DNA of 27,055 nt from DATAUK01 sp036268295. GTDB taxonomy: Bacteria > Actinomycetota > Actinomycetes > JAFAQI01. The stretch spans positions 1 to 27,055 of the forward strand of contig DATAUK010000048.1 of NCBI GenBank assembly GCA_036268295.1. The letters are read 5' to 3'. A model generated the notes under the pieces. It made no database searches. It had not been told where the DNA came from and saw only the letters and a list, made by a program, of their open reading frames with translations. Positions 17,766-27,031 of the stretch are shown piece by piece (within the stretch, counting starts at the first letter, position 1; each line of letters opens with the position of its first letter). Both the position numbers and the translations under genes were made by a program.

Positions 17766-18830
17766 GTGCCGGACTCGTTGACGCGTCAGGATCGCGTGAT
17801 CATCGCGGCCGCGGTCGTGCTGATGATCGGCTCCGGCGTACTGCACTACGGACACTCCAACGAGGTCGGCGGTTTCATCGTTTCGGGCCTGGCGCTGGCT
17901 GCGTTGGCCGCGCTGGTCGGCCGCAGCGTCGAGCAGGTCGCCGACCGGCTCGGTGCCGGCGCGACCGGGGTGGTGCAGAGCGCGCTGGGCAACCTGCCGG
18001 AGCTGTTCGTCTGCATCTTCGCGCTCCGCCACGGACTGACCCGGGTGGTCGAGGCCGCGATCATCGGCTCGATCCTGGGCAATGTCTTGCTGGTGCTCGG
18101 CGCGGCGTTCCTGGTCGGTGGCTTGAAGAACGGCCCACAGGCCTTCGACGGCAGCCGGGCCCGGACGTTGATCGCGTTGATGATCCTGGCCGTCGCGGCG
18201 ATGCTGGTGCCGAGTCTCGCCTCCTACGTCCACACCCCGGCCGCATCGCACGAGCATGCGCTCTCGGTCATCGCCTCGATCGTGTTGCTCGCCGTATTCG
18301 CGTTGTCGCTGCCCGCCTCGATCCGGCGTGCCGAGGGCGAGACGGCCGCTGCCGAGGATGCGCAGGCTCGCTGGCCGGCGGCGGTCGCGGTCGTCGCGCT
18401 GGCGGTGACCGGTGTCCTGGCGGCGGTGGTCTCGGACTGGTTCGTTGATGCGCTGACGCCAGCGCTCGGTTCGCTGCACATCTCGCAGACCTTCGCCGGC
18501 CTTGTGATCGTCGCGATCGCCGGCAACGCGGTCGAGAACGTCGTCGGGATCCAGCTCGCGGCGCGCAATCGCGCCGACCATGCGCTGTCGGTGATCCTCA
18601 ACTCGCCGCTGCAGATTGCGCTCGTGCTCGCTCCGCTGCTGGTGCTGCTCTCGCCAGTCATCGGCGGCGCGACGTTCACCCTGGTCTTCCCGCCGCTGCT
18701 CGTGACGACCATCGTTGCCTCGGTGCTCGCCGTCAGCTTCGTCATCTTCGACGGCGAGTCGGACTGGCTCGAGGGCTCGGCGCTGCTCGGCCTGTACGTC
18801 GTGGTCGCCGCCTCGTTCTGGTGGGGGTAG
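17766..18830 (+). CDS. cax: Ca2+/H+ antiporter-like cation exchanger (CaCA superfamily)
   Basis: 354 residues with about eleven hydrophobic segments. The two inverted alpha-repeats are visible: GATGVVQSALGNLPELFVCIFAL (cited as two parts, GATGVVQSALGN and LPELFVCIFAL) and VIVAIAGNAVENVVGIQLAA. Each carries the acidic residue in a GNxxE-type motif that binds cation in CAX exchangers. An acidic cytosolic loop (RRAEGETAAAEDAQ) separates the halves. It should exchange cytosolic Ca2+ for protons across the plasma membrane; other divalent ions cannot be excluded. The start is GTG 17766; a GGTAGGAG sequence is very close to it, so the initiation mode is unclear. It sits alone between the response regulator and secA. 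Confidence 0.88.
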   Translation: MPDSLTRQDRVIIAAAVVLMIGSGVLHYGHSNEVGGFIVSGLALAALAALVGRSVEQVADRLGAGATGVVQSALGNLPELFVCIFALRHGLTRVVEAAIIGSILGNVLLVLGAAFLVGGLKNGPQAFDGSRARTLIALMILAVAAMLVPSLASYVHTPAASHEHALSVIASIVLLAVFALSLPASIRRAEGETAAAEDAQARWPAAVAVVALAVTGVLAAVVSDWFVDALTPALGSLHISQTFAGLVIVAIAGNAVENVVGIQLAARNRADHALSVILNSPLQIALVLAPLLVLLSPVIGGATFTLVFPPLLVTTIVASVLAVSFVIFDGESDWLEGSALLGLYVVVAASFWWG

Positions 18831-18844
18831 CCGGCCCGGGCGCT

Positions 18845-18850
18845 TACGAT
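18845..18850 (+). promoter_or_regulatory. Candidate -10 element for secA
   Basis: TACGAT fits TANNNT and lies about 55 bases before the secA GTG, giving a leader of about 48 bases that contains the AGGAG ribosome site near 18890. No convincing -35 is seen; the site overlaps the spacer after cax. Confidence 0.35.
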
Positions 18851-18904
18851 GGATGACGCGCCTTATCGCGCCCATGCGCTCGTCGACGACAGGAGATCAG
18901 CCCC

Positions 18905-21834
<2,930 letters not shown>

Positions 21835-21838
<4 letters not shown>

Positions 21839-22167
21839 CCTGCGCTGACCATGTCGGAGTTGCGGAACAGGTAGATCCCGACCGTCTCGCCGCTGGCCGC
21901 GGTGTTCTGGCCGGTGCCGAGCAGTCGATCGGCGCTGCTCTCGCCGGTGATCATGAAGATGTATCCGACGTGCTTGAGGCGCCAGCCGGCGGTCTCGATG
22001 GCGGCCAGCGTGCCGGCATGGGTCGCCGTACGGTTCTGACCGCTGCCGGTCGGATCCGGGTACGCCATCGCCGTCTCCGTCTCCGTTTCCGTTCCGCGAG
22101 CCCAACTCCAGGGTGCGCGCGGTTCGTCATATCGGCGATCGCCGGCGAAGTGGTTCACTTCAGTCAT
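21835..22167 (-). CDS. Conserved hypothetical protein (about 110 aa)
   Basis: From the ATG at 22167 the product has a polar N-terminus and a run TETETETA encoded by an imperfect GGAGAC hexamer repeat (about 22068-22092). The conserved-looking core is TLAAIETAGWRLKHVGYIFM and a terminal ETVGIYLFRNS. That core recalls C-terminal segments of small actinobacterial proteins that fold as a short alpha-beta unit, but I cannot assign a Pfam family. No signal peptide or membrane helix is visible. The longer frame to 22251 overlaps the divergent secreted-protein gene and is rejected. Its start codon overlaps the opposite gene's start codon (CATG at 22165-22168). The stop shares CTAG with secA. Confidence 0.6.
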
Positions 22168-22645
22168 GATGACCCGACGATGCTTCGAGGTTGCCGTCGC
22201 TGTGGGCCTGCTTGCCGCGCTGAGCGTGGGAACCGGTGAGGCGATTGCCATGACTGCCCTACCGGCCGCGTCGAGTCATGCGGTGCCGGTGCTCGGATCG
22301 AAGAAGTTCGACACCATGCCGGACGCCGTCGGGTATGGGACCGCGCATCCGAAGCGGATCTTCAACGGCGGCGACCCTTCGGGAGATGCCTATCACCTGC
22401 GCTGGGCCAGTTGGGGTGCTGCCGCCTCGCTCGGTCACGGCAAGACGTACGTCTTCAAGCCGAGCGGCGGCTACTACAAACGCCCGGGTCGCATCGAGCT
22501 GAAGGCAACGAGGCTCGGGCACTGCACCGCGCACGGCCCGCTTGCTTACCGTCATCTTCACGCTCGGGTGGCCGGGCCGGGCAAGTCCTACGGTCACTGG
22601 TTCCGCTGGAGCGAGGTAAAAAACATCTGCCACAGCCACTTCTGA
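22166..22645 (+). CDS. Secreted hypothetical protein with signal peptide
   Basis: 159 residues. An N-terminal signal peptide (MMTRRCFEVAVAVGLLAALS...) is likely cleaved after the Ala-rich region near residues 28-40. The mature part reads KFDTMPDAVGYGTAHPKRIF, GGDPSGDAYHLRWASWG, FKPSGGYYKRPGRIELKAT, LGHCTAHGPLAYRHLHARV and WFRWSEVKNIC. This matches a common but unnamed actinobacterial secreted family with two conserved Cys (here in GHC and NIC) that probably form a disulfide. Function unknown. ATG 22166 or 22169 can start it; both fall at the edge of the divergent gene. Convergent with the GNAT gene, 19 bp apart. Confidence 0.75.
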   Translation: MMTRRCFEVAVAVGLLAALSVGTGEAIAMTALPAASSHAVPVLGSKKFDTMPDAVGYGTAHPKRIFNGGDPSGDAYHLRWASWGAAASLGHGKTYVFKPSGGYYKRPGRIELKATRLGHCTAHGPLAYRHLHARVAGPGKSYGHWFRWSEVKNICHSHF

Positions 22646-22664
22646 CCGCCGCGTTCGCGTTGAC

Positions 22665-23534
22665 TCAGGTCAGCGAGATCGCGTAGTAGTCCTCGGTCGC
22701 CTGCGGCTCGAAGCCGACCGAGAGATAGAGCTCGAGCGCACGGTCGTTGTCGACCGCGACCTCCAAGGTCACGACGGTCACGCCGTCCGCCCGTGCCTCG
22801 CGGCAGATCCGGGTCAGCGTGTCACGCCCGATGCCCTGACCCTGCAGGCGTGGATCGACGGCAAAGCCATATATGCCAACGGCTTCGCCCTCGCGCGCCA
22901 GCCGGAGCACGCCGACGGTCGTGTGGTCGCGTTCGATCACGATGACGCGCTCGATGGGGTCGTCCGCAACGATCGTGAGGTCGCGCTCCGGCTCGTCGAA
23001 CGCGGCGGCGAGGATACGGCGGACCTCCTGGGTGTCGGCGGTGGTCGCCGGCCGGAGTCTCACCCGCGGGTCTATCGGAGCGTCGGCAGGAGTCGCGCCG
23101 AGGGCCAGGAAGTGCTCGGAGTGATGGAAGCCGGCGCCGCTGGCCGCAGCGAACGCCTTGCCGGCTGCGGTCGCCCTTGGCGTGACGAGCAGTGCGGTCG
23201 TGAAGCCACGGTCGCGAGCGATCGGTGTCGCTGCCGCTAGCATCGCCGTCGCGATCCCAGTACGCCGCACCGCCGGATCGACCATGCCGGCGAACTCAAG
23301 ATCGGGACCGAAGCTGTAAAATCCGAGGAATCCCAACACTTTCTCGTCGTCCCGCCACAATAGGTCATCGACCTGGTCACCGGAACGGCCGCGTAAGGCC
23401 CCCCACTCCAGTTTCAGCCGGCTGCCGTCGTGCGCGATGACCCGGCGCTCAAGGTCCGCGATCGCGGCAAGGTCGGTATCGGAGAGCCCACTGACAGCGT
23501 CGAGCACCTCTGGGACACTAGCGGCTTCGGTCAA
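22665..23534 (-). CDS. Double-domain GNAT N-acetyltransferase
   Basis: About 289 residues with two GNAT folds. The N-terminal one has ADLERRVIAHDG, EKVLGFLGFYSFGPDLEFAG and VDPAVRRTGIATAMLAAA. The C-terminal one has VRLRPATTADTQEVRRILAAAF, GIYGFAVDPRLQGQGIGRDTL (acetyl-CoA loop RLQGQGIG) and LEVAVDNDRALELYLSVGF. The two-domain layout is shared with mycothiol synthase MshD, but the sequence does not match MshD well enough to name it; the substrate is unknown. There is no ATG near the start. TTG 23534, five bases after the stop of the upstream gene, is used; GTG 23507 is the alternative. The much longer open frame upstream is a shadow of the DUF6459 gene. Probably cotranscribed with that gene. 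Confidence 0.85.
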   Translation of the reverse strand: MTEAASVPEVLDAVSGLSDTDLAAIADLERRVIAHDGSRLKLEWGALRGRSGDQVDDLLWRDDEKVLGFLGFYSFGPDLEFAGMVDPAVRRTGIATAMLAAATPIARDRGFTTALLVTPRATAAGKAFAAASGAGFHHSEHFLALGATPADAPIDPRVRLRPATTADTQEVRRILAAAFDEPERDLTIVADDPIERVIVIERDHTTVGVLRLAREGEAVGIYGFAVDPRLQGQGIGRDTLTRICREARADGVTVVTLEVAVDNDRALELYLSVGFEPQATEDYYAISLT

Positions 23535-23539
23535 GCCGG

Positions 23540-23992
23540 TTATCCGATGCTGATCGCGGTGCAGCGCCACTGGCCGCGCACCGCCTCGAGTCGCAGTGCG
23601 AGCGCGCGCATCCGCGATCCGGTGACGATGACCGCGCAAGCCTCGATAACCCCCTCGCAGGGCGCCGCGAGGTGTACGGAGCCGATGATCGGGCGTCGTT
23701 GCACCACGCCGCCCCGCAGACTCAGCCTCCCGGCGTTGCGCTCGAGCTGCCGGATGACGTGGTGTGTCGCGTGGCCCGAGAGCTGGCTCGCCGGACGGGC
23801 GCCGGCCAGCACCTCGGCGATCGCCTGGGCGAGCCGCCCGGTCAGCGGTCGCGGATCTGGCAGCGCCGCGCGATGTAGCGAATGCTGGCCGCTCTGTTCT
23901 CGGGCTGCGGCGAGGAGATGAACGGATCGGTGACACGTCGGGCGGGTGATCGGACGGGCGGCCAGATCGGCGTCCGCGGCTGCGGCCGTCAT
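23540..23992 (-). CDS. DUF6459 (Rv3235-type) protein, second copy
   Basis: 150 residues from ATG 23992 (a TTG at 24016 would add eight). The last 107 residues, from LPDPRPLTGRLAQAIAEVLA to RGQWRCTAISIG, align without gaps to the neighbouring copy at 24219-24779; by hand count 74 of 107 positions are identical. Rv3235-family proteins are small cytosolic proteins of unknown function found beside secA in actinobacteria. The N-terminal ~43 residues (SVHLLAAAREQSGQHS) are unrelated to the other copy. It has its own candidate promoter in the 226-bp gap upstream, so it may be expressed separately from the first copy. Lies five bases ahead of the GNAT gene. Confidence 0.82.
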   Translation of the reverse strand: MTAAAADADLAARPITRPTCHRSVHLLAAAREQSGQHSLHRAALPDPRPLTGRLAQAIAEVLAGARPASQLSGHATHHVIRQLERNAGRLSLRGGVVQRRPIIGSVHLAAPCEGVIEACAVIVTGSRMRALALRLEAVRGQWRCTAISIG

Positions 23993-24081
23993 CGAGGTGT
24001 CCCAGTGGGCGGCCAACCGGCCTGTCCGCCGCCTAAGTCACGGGTCGAAGTCCGCATCATGCCCCCTGAACAAGTGCGGGG

Positions 24082-24124
24082 AACATACGAGGGGTGAAGG
24101 TTTGGGCTCAAGGCCGAATCGGCC
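24082..24124 (-). promoter_or_regulatory. Candidate promoter plus 13-bp palindrome for the second DUF6459 copy
   Basis: On the reverse strand TTGAGC (24111-24106) and TATGTT (24087-24082) are separated by 18 bases, a good vegetative-type promoter. Directly upstream of the -35 lies the perfect palindrome GGCCGAATCGGCC (24112-24124), placed where an activator could bind. It stands in a lower-GC patch of the only gap over 200 bases in the window. The start codon is about 90 bases downstream. Confidence 0.4.
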
Positions 24125-24218
24125 AAATTGCCTGACCGAATGTGGAAACGGCAAGAAGCGGACGGCTCCCTGAGCGTGGTCGCGGCCTGGCTTATCGCCC
24201 GCCGAGAGCCGGCGACGG

Positions 24219-24779
24219 TCAGCCGATCTGGAGCGCGGTGCAGCGCCATTGGCCGTCGATGCCCTCGAGCCGTAGCGCGAGGGCGCGCTTGCGCGGCCCG
24301 GTGTCGACGACCGCGCACGCCTCGGCGACGCCGTCGCGCGGCTCGCTGAGGTGCACCGAACCGACGATCGGCCGCTGCGGCGGTGCACCGGGTCTGGCGC
24401 CCAGCCGGCCGGCGCCGCGCTCGAGAAGCTGCAGCACATCCAGCGTCGCCACCCGGGACAGTTGGCCGGCCGGTCTGGCCCCCGCGAGCACCTCGGCGAT
24501 GGCTTGCGCCAGCCGGGCGGTCCACGGCCGCGGGTCCGGCAGCAGGTCGCGTTTGGTCGGCTCGGTCGTGACGGAGACGCCGCCGGCGGGCGGGACGAGT
24601 CGCAGCGGAACGCTGGTCCGGGTCGGCGGCGGGAACGCCAGTGCCAGAGCGCCGTCGACCATCGGCGGCACCGGTTCGTGTCGCTCGTCGTCGTAGGGAC
24701 CGTCGACGCGCGGCACCGGGCGCAGGTGCAGGACGCTGGATCGGCGCGGCAGCTCGGTCAGGGCGGTCGGTGTCGTCAT
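24219..24779 (-). CDS. DUF6459 (Rv3235-type) protein, first copy
   Basis: 186 residues from ATG 24779, which overlaps the LysM gene's TGA (ATGA), so the pair is translationally coupled. The N-terminal 80 residues are Pro/Val-rich (SSVLHLRPVPRVDGPYDDE, LVPPAGGVSV), typical of Rv3235 relatives. The C-terminal domain runs from LPDPRPWTARLAQAIAEVLA through RPIVGSVHLSEPRDGVAEACAV to GQWRCTALQIG. This copy keeps the usual long N-terminus and the usual LysM neighbour, so it is probably the ancestral one. The longer frame to 25589 is a shadow inside the LysM gene. Function unknown. Confidence 0.85.
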   Translation of the reverse strand: MTTPTALTELPRRSSVLHLRPVPRVDGPYDDERHEPVPPMVDGALALAFPPPTRTSVPLRLVPPAGGVSVTTEPTKRDLLPDPRPWTARLAQAIAEVLAGARPAGQLSRVATLDVLQLLERGAGRLGARPGAPPQRPIVGSVHLSEPRDGVAEACAVVDTGPRKRALALRLEGIDGQWRCTALQIG

Positions 24780-25618
24780 CGGGTGCTCCGTTGGGTGGTC
24801 GCGGTCGGCGGGGTGAGGCGCTGGCCTGGATAGATGAGGTTGGGATCGGCGCCGACGACGTGGCGGTTCGCGGCGTACCACTGGTGCCACGCCGACGCGA
24901 TCGCGGCGTCTGAGGCGCTCGGGCTCAGCCGGTTGGCGGCGATGCTCCAGAGGCTGTCGCCGCGTTGTACGACGACGGTGCTGCTGTCGGCGGGAGTGGC
25001 CGGCGCGGATGACCCGCCGGTGACGAGGCCGACCGCGGCACGGTGGTGGCGCGGTTGTGCCGAAGCCTTCGGGTGATGCGGGATCGCGCGCGCCGGTGCC
25101 GACGGTGCGGTCCGGGGCGGGTGGCTCGGTGCTACGACCGGCGTGGCCGGGTCGGGGAGGCCTGGCCAGTCGAGCGCCCCGCCCGGCGGCACCGGGCGTG
25201 GCGCATTCGCACTGGCCGCGATGCCGGTGACCGCCGCCATCGCGGGGATCGTGGTGGTCGACCCGAACACCGCTGTCGCGACGCCGAACGTGACCGCGGT
25301 CTCGATGAGCCGGCGAAGGCCGGCGGGGGTGAGCCGGGTCAGCGCGTTGGCAGCCAGGCCTACCGCCGCGAGCAGTTGGGCGAGTGCGCCGGCTGCGACA
25401 GCGACGAGGAGATAGCCGGCGAGCACCCACCCCACCCAGGCGCAGGCGAGCACGATGCCAGCGTCTGAGGAGGTCGCGGTGCCGGTCGGCCGCCCCGGCC
25501 GCAGTCGCCACAGCATCGCTGCCGCAGCGAGCGTGATGGCGAACAGCGCTGCAGCCCGCAGCGCCCCGGCCGCGGCTGGACCGCGACACCTACGCCGACG
25601 GCTCTCTCGCATCGGCAT
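24776..25618 (-). CDS. LysM-domain membrane protein
   Basis: 280 residues from ATG 25618 (a second ATG follows at 25612). Two membrane helices lie near residues 17-38 (AGALRAAALFAITLAAAAML) and 55-85 (IVLACAWVGWVLAGYLLVAV), with a further hydrophobic stretch near 110-140. A long Pro/Ala/His linker leads to a C-terminal LysM module: VVVQRGDSLWSIAANRL, WHQWYAANRHVVGADPNLI and YPGQRLTPP. LysM binds peptidoglycan N-acetylglucosamine, so the C-terminus should reach the wall. The position before DUF6459 is conserved in actinobacteria. The longer frame to 25777 runs antisense through the transposase start and is rejected. An insertion sequence now lies within about 25-60 bp of the start and may have replaced its original promoter. 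Confidence 0.85.
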   Translation of the reverse strand: MPMRESRRRRCRGPAAAGALRAAALFAITLAAAAMLWRLRPGRPTGTATSSDAGIVLACAWVGWVLAGYLLVAVAAGALAQLLAAVGLAANALTRLTPAGLRRLIETAVTFGVATAVFGSTTTIPAMAAVTGIAASANAPRPVPPGGALDWPGLPDPATPVVAPSHPPRTAPSAPARAIPHHPKASAQPRHHRAAVGLVTGGSSAPATPADSSTVVVQRGDSLWSIAANRLSPSASDAAIASAWHQWYAANRHVVGADPNLIYPGQRLTPPTATTQRSTR

Positions 25619-25640
25619 CCGGTTGCCGGTGACGTGTGAC

Positions 25641-25670
25641 TTGACAAACCCATGAGCGCGGGTCCACAAT
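25641..25670 (+). promoter_or_regulatory. Transposase promoter
   Basis: A perfect -35 (TTGACA, 25641-25646), an 18-base spacer and CACAAT (25665-25670, four of six consensus bases). The ATG at 25677 follows six bases later, so the mRNA should be leaderless or nearly so; no Shine-Dalgarno sequence is present. It is the best vegetative promoter in the window and, as part of the element, could also fire into downstream DNA. Confidence 0.55.
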
Positions 25671-25676
25671 AGATCC

Positions 25677-26711
25677 ATGAGCAAGCAAGATTTCTCGATC
25701 CCAGCGTTGATGAACCGGCTGTCATCTGAGGCCGAGGCATACAAGTTGCTGGAAGAGCTGCGTTGGGGTGCCGACAAGTCACGTTGCGCGTGCCCGCATT
25801 GCGGTGTGATCGGTGGTCACTACTACTTGGCTCCCGCGAACGGTTCGAGCCGCAAGACGCGGATGACGGGCAAGACCGGAGCCGTGTCGCAGCGCCGGGT
25901 GTGGAAGTGCTGCGCCTGCCGCAAACAGTTCAGCGTCTTGACCGGCACGATCTTCCACGGCTCGAAGATCAGCGTCCGTACCTGGGTGCTGGTCATCTTG
26001 GAGATGTGCGCGAGCAAGAACGGTGTGAGCGCCCGCGAGATCGAGCGGAAGTACGACCTGACCGCCAAGACCGCGTGGTTCATGTGCCACCGGATCCGCG
26101 AGGCGATGAAGTTGGAGCCAATGGCCGGTCTGCTCTCCGGTGTCGTCGCGGCCGACGAGACGTGGATCGGTGGCAAGCCGTCGAACCAGTCGAAGTCCAA
26201 GCGTGCGCCACGCGCCCGCTGGGAGGTCAAGCGCACCGAGAAGCCAAGCGTTCTGGCGCTGGTCGACACGGTTACTGGCGAGGTCCGGTCGCGGGTGGTG
26301 CCCAACGTGAAGGGCGCGACGTTGCGAGACGCGATCTCACAGCAGGTCGAGATGGGCGCGACGACGCTGGTCACCGACGAGGCGCAGGCGTACAAGATGT
26401 TCGCTGGTGAGATGAAGGGCCACGAGCGCGTCACCCACAGCGCCGACGAGTACGTGAATAAGGACGGCTTCACGACCAACCAAGCCGAGGCGTACTTCGG
26501 CCAGTTGAAGCGCTCAATCGACGGCACCCACCACCACGTCAGCGTCGAGCACCTGGCCCGCTACCTCGCCAATCACGACTTCCTGCGCTCGACTCACGAG
26601 ATGGACGACAGCGACCGGATGCGCCTGCTGGTCGCGCGGACCACCGGCCGTCGGCTCACGTACAAGCCACTTACTGACCACCGGGACTACGACACCCCGT
26701 CGTGCCCCTGA
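25677..26711 (+). CDS. IS1595-family (ISXO2-like) transposase, intact
   Basis: 344 residues. An N-terminal zinc ribbon has CPHC (39-42) and KCCAC (77-81) with the following FSVLTGTIFHGSKI. A helix-turn-helix-like region (GVSAREIERKYDLTAKTAWFMCHRIR) comes next. The DDE-type catalytic core has Asp160 in ADETWIGGKP, Asp234 in TLVTDEAQAY, and Asn268/Glu271 in TTNQAEAYFGQLKRSI followed by THHHVS; the DDN/E arrangement is that of IS1595 elements. The frame is uninterrupted and the length is full, so the enzyme may be active. It encodes cut-and-paste transposition of its own element. Base use is less GC-extreme than the neighbours, agreeing with recent arrival. Terminal inverted repeats are not obvious to me. 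Confidence 0.93.
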   Translation: MSKQDFSIPALMNRLSSEAEAYKLLEELRWGADKSRCACPHCGVIGGHYYLAPANGSSRKTRMTGKTGAVSQRRVWKCCACRKQFSVLTGTIFHGSKISVRTWVLVILEMCASKNGVSAREIERKYDLTAKTAWFMCHRIREAMKLEPMAGLLSGVVAADETWIGGKPSNQSKSKRAPRARWEVKRTEKPSVLALVDTVTGEVRSRVVPNVKGATLRDAISQQVEMGATTLVTDEAQAYKMFAGEMKGHERVTHSADEYVNKDGFTTNQAEAYFGQLKRSIDGTHHHVSVEHLARYLANHDFLRSTHEMDDSDRMRLLVARTTGRRLTYKPLTDHRDYDTPSCP

Positions 26712-26758
26712 GCGTCTCGGTGCTTCCGATTCATGGCAATACCGACTAGTCTCGGCGG

Positions 26759-26827
26759 TGGAGCGCAGGGGAGTTGAACCCCTCCCCCCGTGGGTCCATA
26801 GCCTCGGGGAGGGACCTACCGCGCCCC
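26759..26827 (-). other. tRNA/tmRNA-like fold or tmRNA 3'-end remnant
   Basis: Read on the reverse strand, this 69-nt segment starts GGGGCGC and ends GCGCTCC plus A; the two pair as a seven-base acceptor stem (one G-T wobble). A perfect T-arm precedes the 3' strand: AGGGG, loop TTCAACT, CCCCT. TTCAACT with a TCCACC-type ending is the usual look of tmRNA 3' ends. Between acceptor and T-arm there is no D-arm; instead CTCCCCG/CGGGGGG can pair around a 14-nt loop. It is too short for a normal tRNA and lacks a tmRNA tag frame. CCA is not encoded. It may be an attachment-site remnant of a tmRNA or tRNA gene, a compact decoy, or chance. Confidence 0.4.
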
Positions 26828-26829
26828 TT

Positions 26830-26897
26830 GCAGTAGGGCTATCTGAGCCCGTGCGCGGACTGTGGCAAGGAAGCGCCCGCTCAGATAGCCCTACTGC
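26830..26897. repeat. 19-bp perfect inverted repeat with 30-nt loop
   Basis: GCAGTAGGGCTATCTGAGC (26830-26848) is exactly complementary to 26879-26897. The left arm abuts the tRNA-like segment; the right arm contains the stop codon of the small reverse-strand gene. On the forward strand the hairpin is followed by CTTTTCC, a weak T-run; on the reverse strand no T-run follows. It may be a terminator-like mRNA-stabilising hairpin, a recombination site or the inverted end of an element. Confidence 0.8.
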
Positions 26898-27031
26898 TTT
26901 TCCTGTTCGATCTGACCCCTCTCTGCCAGCGCACCGATCTTGCTGGCGACATCGAACGTGGCTCTGATCTGCTCTGGCTCAAGCCGTTCCAGATCATCTG
27001 CGCCGAGCCAAACGTGGAAGTTGAAACTCAT
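26891..27031 (-). CDS. Small hypothetical protein (46 aa), possibly partial at the 5' end
   Basis: The frame begins at ATG 27031 and reads MSFNFHVWLGADDLERLEPE then QIRATFDVASKIGALAERGQ, ending in EQEKQ. It looks like a short helical protein; the LEPEQIRATFDVASKI stretch resembles small proteins carried on actinobacterial phages and integrative elements, though I cannot name a family. The frame stays open to the window edge and has a GTG two codons upstream, so the true start could lie outside. The stop codon is inside the right arm of the 19-bp inverted repeat, so translation would end within the hairpin. No strong ribosome site is visible before the ATG. Confidence 0.45.
   Translation of the reverse strand: MSFNFHVWLGADDLERLEPEQIRATFDVASKIGALAERGQIEQEKQ

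Larger units (their letters stand above)
25630..26758 (+). mobile_element. IS1595-like insertion sequence (ends approximate)
   Basis: The element consists of the promoter, the transposase gene and short flanks. The left end should lie between the LysM start (25618) and the promoter; the right end lies between 26712 and the tRNA-like element at 26759. I compared both flanks by eye and found only a weak shared CCATGA core, not a convincing terminal repeat, and no target duplication. The limits given are therefore a bracket, not mapped ends. Confidence 0.5.

Noticed and set aside
21839..22165. Intrinsic terminator after secA
   Set aside because: No GC hairpin with T-run is seen; the next gene's stop overlaps that of secA.
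22665..23534. Mycothiol synthase (mshD) assignment for the double-GNAT protein
   Set aside because: The two-domain layout fits, but the residues around the acetyl-CoA loops do not resemble the MshD pattern closely enough to name it.
24780..25589. Extension of the first DUF6459 gene far upstream
   Set aside because: Runs in another frame through the LysM gene; the protein family starts near ATG 24779, which overlaps the LysM stop.
26758..26967. 69-codon forward frame over the tRNA-like segment and hairpin
   Set aside because: It covers structured non-coding-looking DNA and opposes the small gene; composition and motifs do not suggest a protein.
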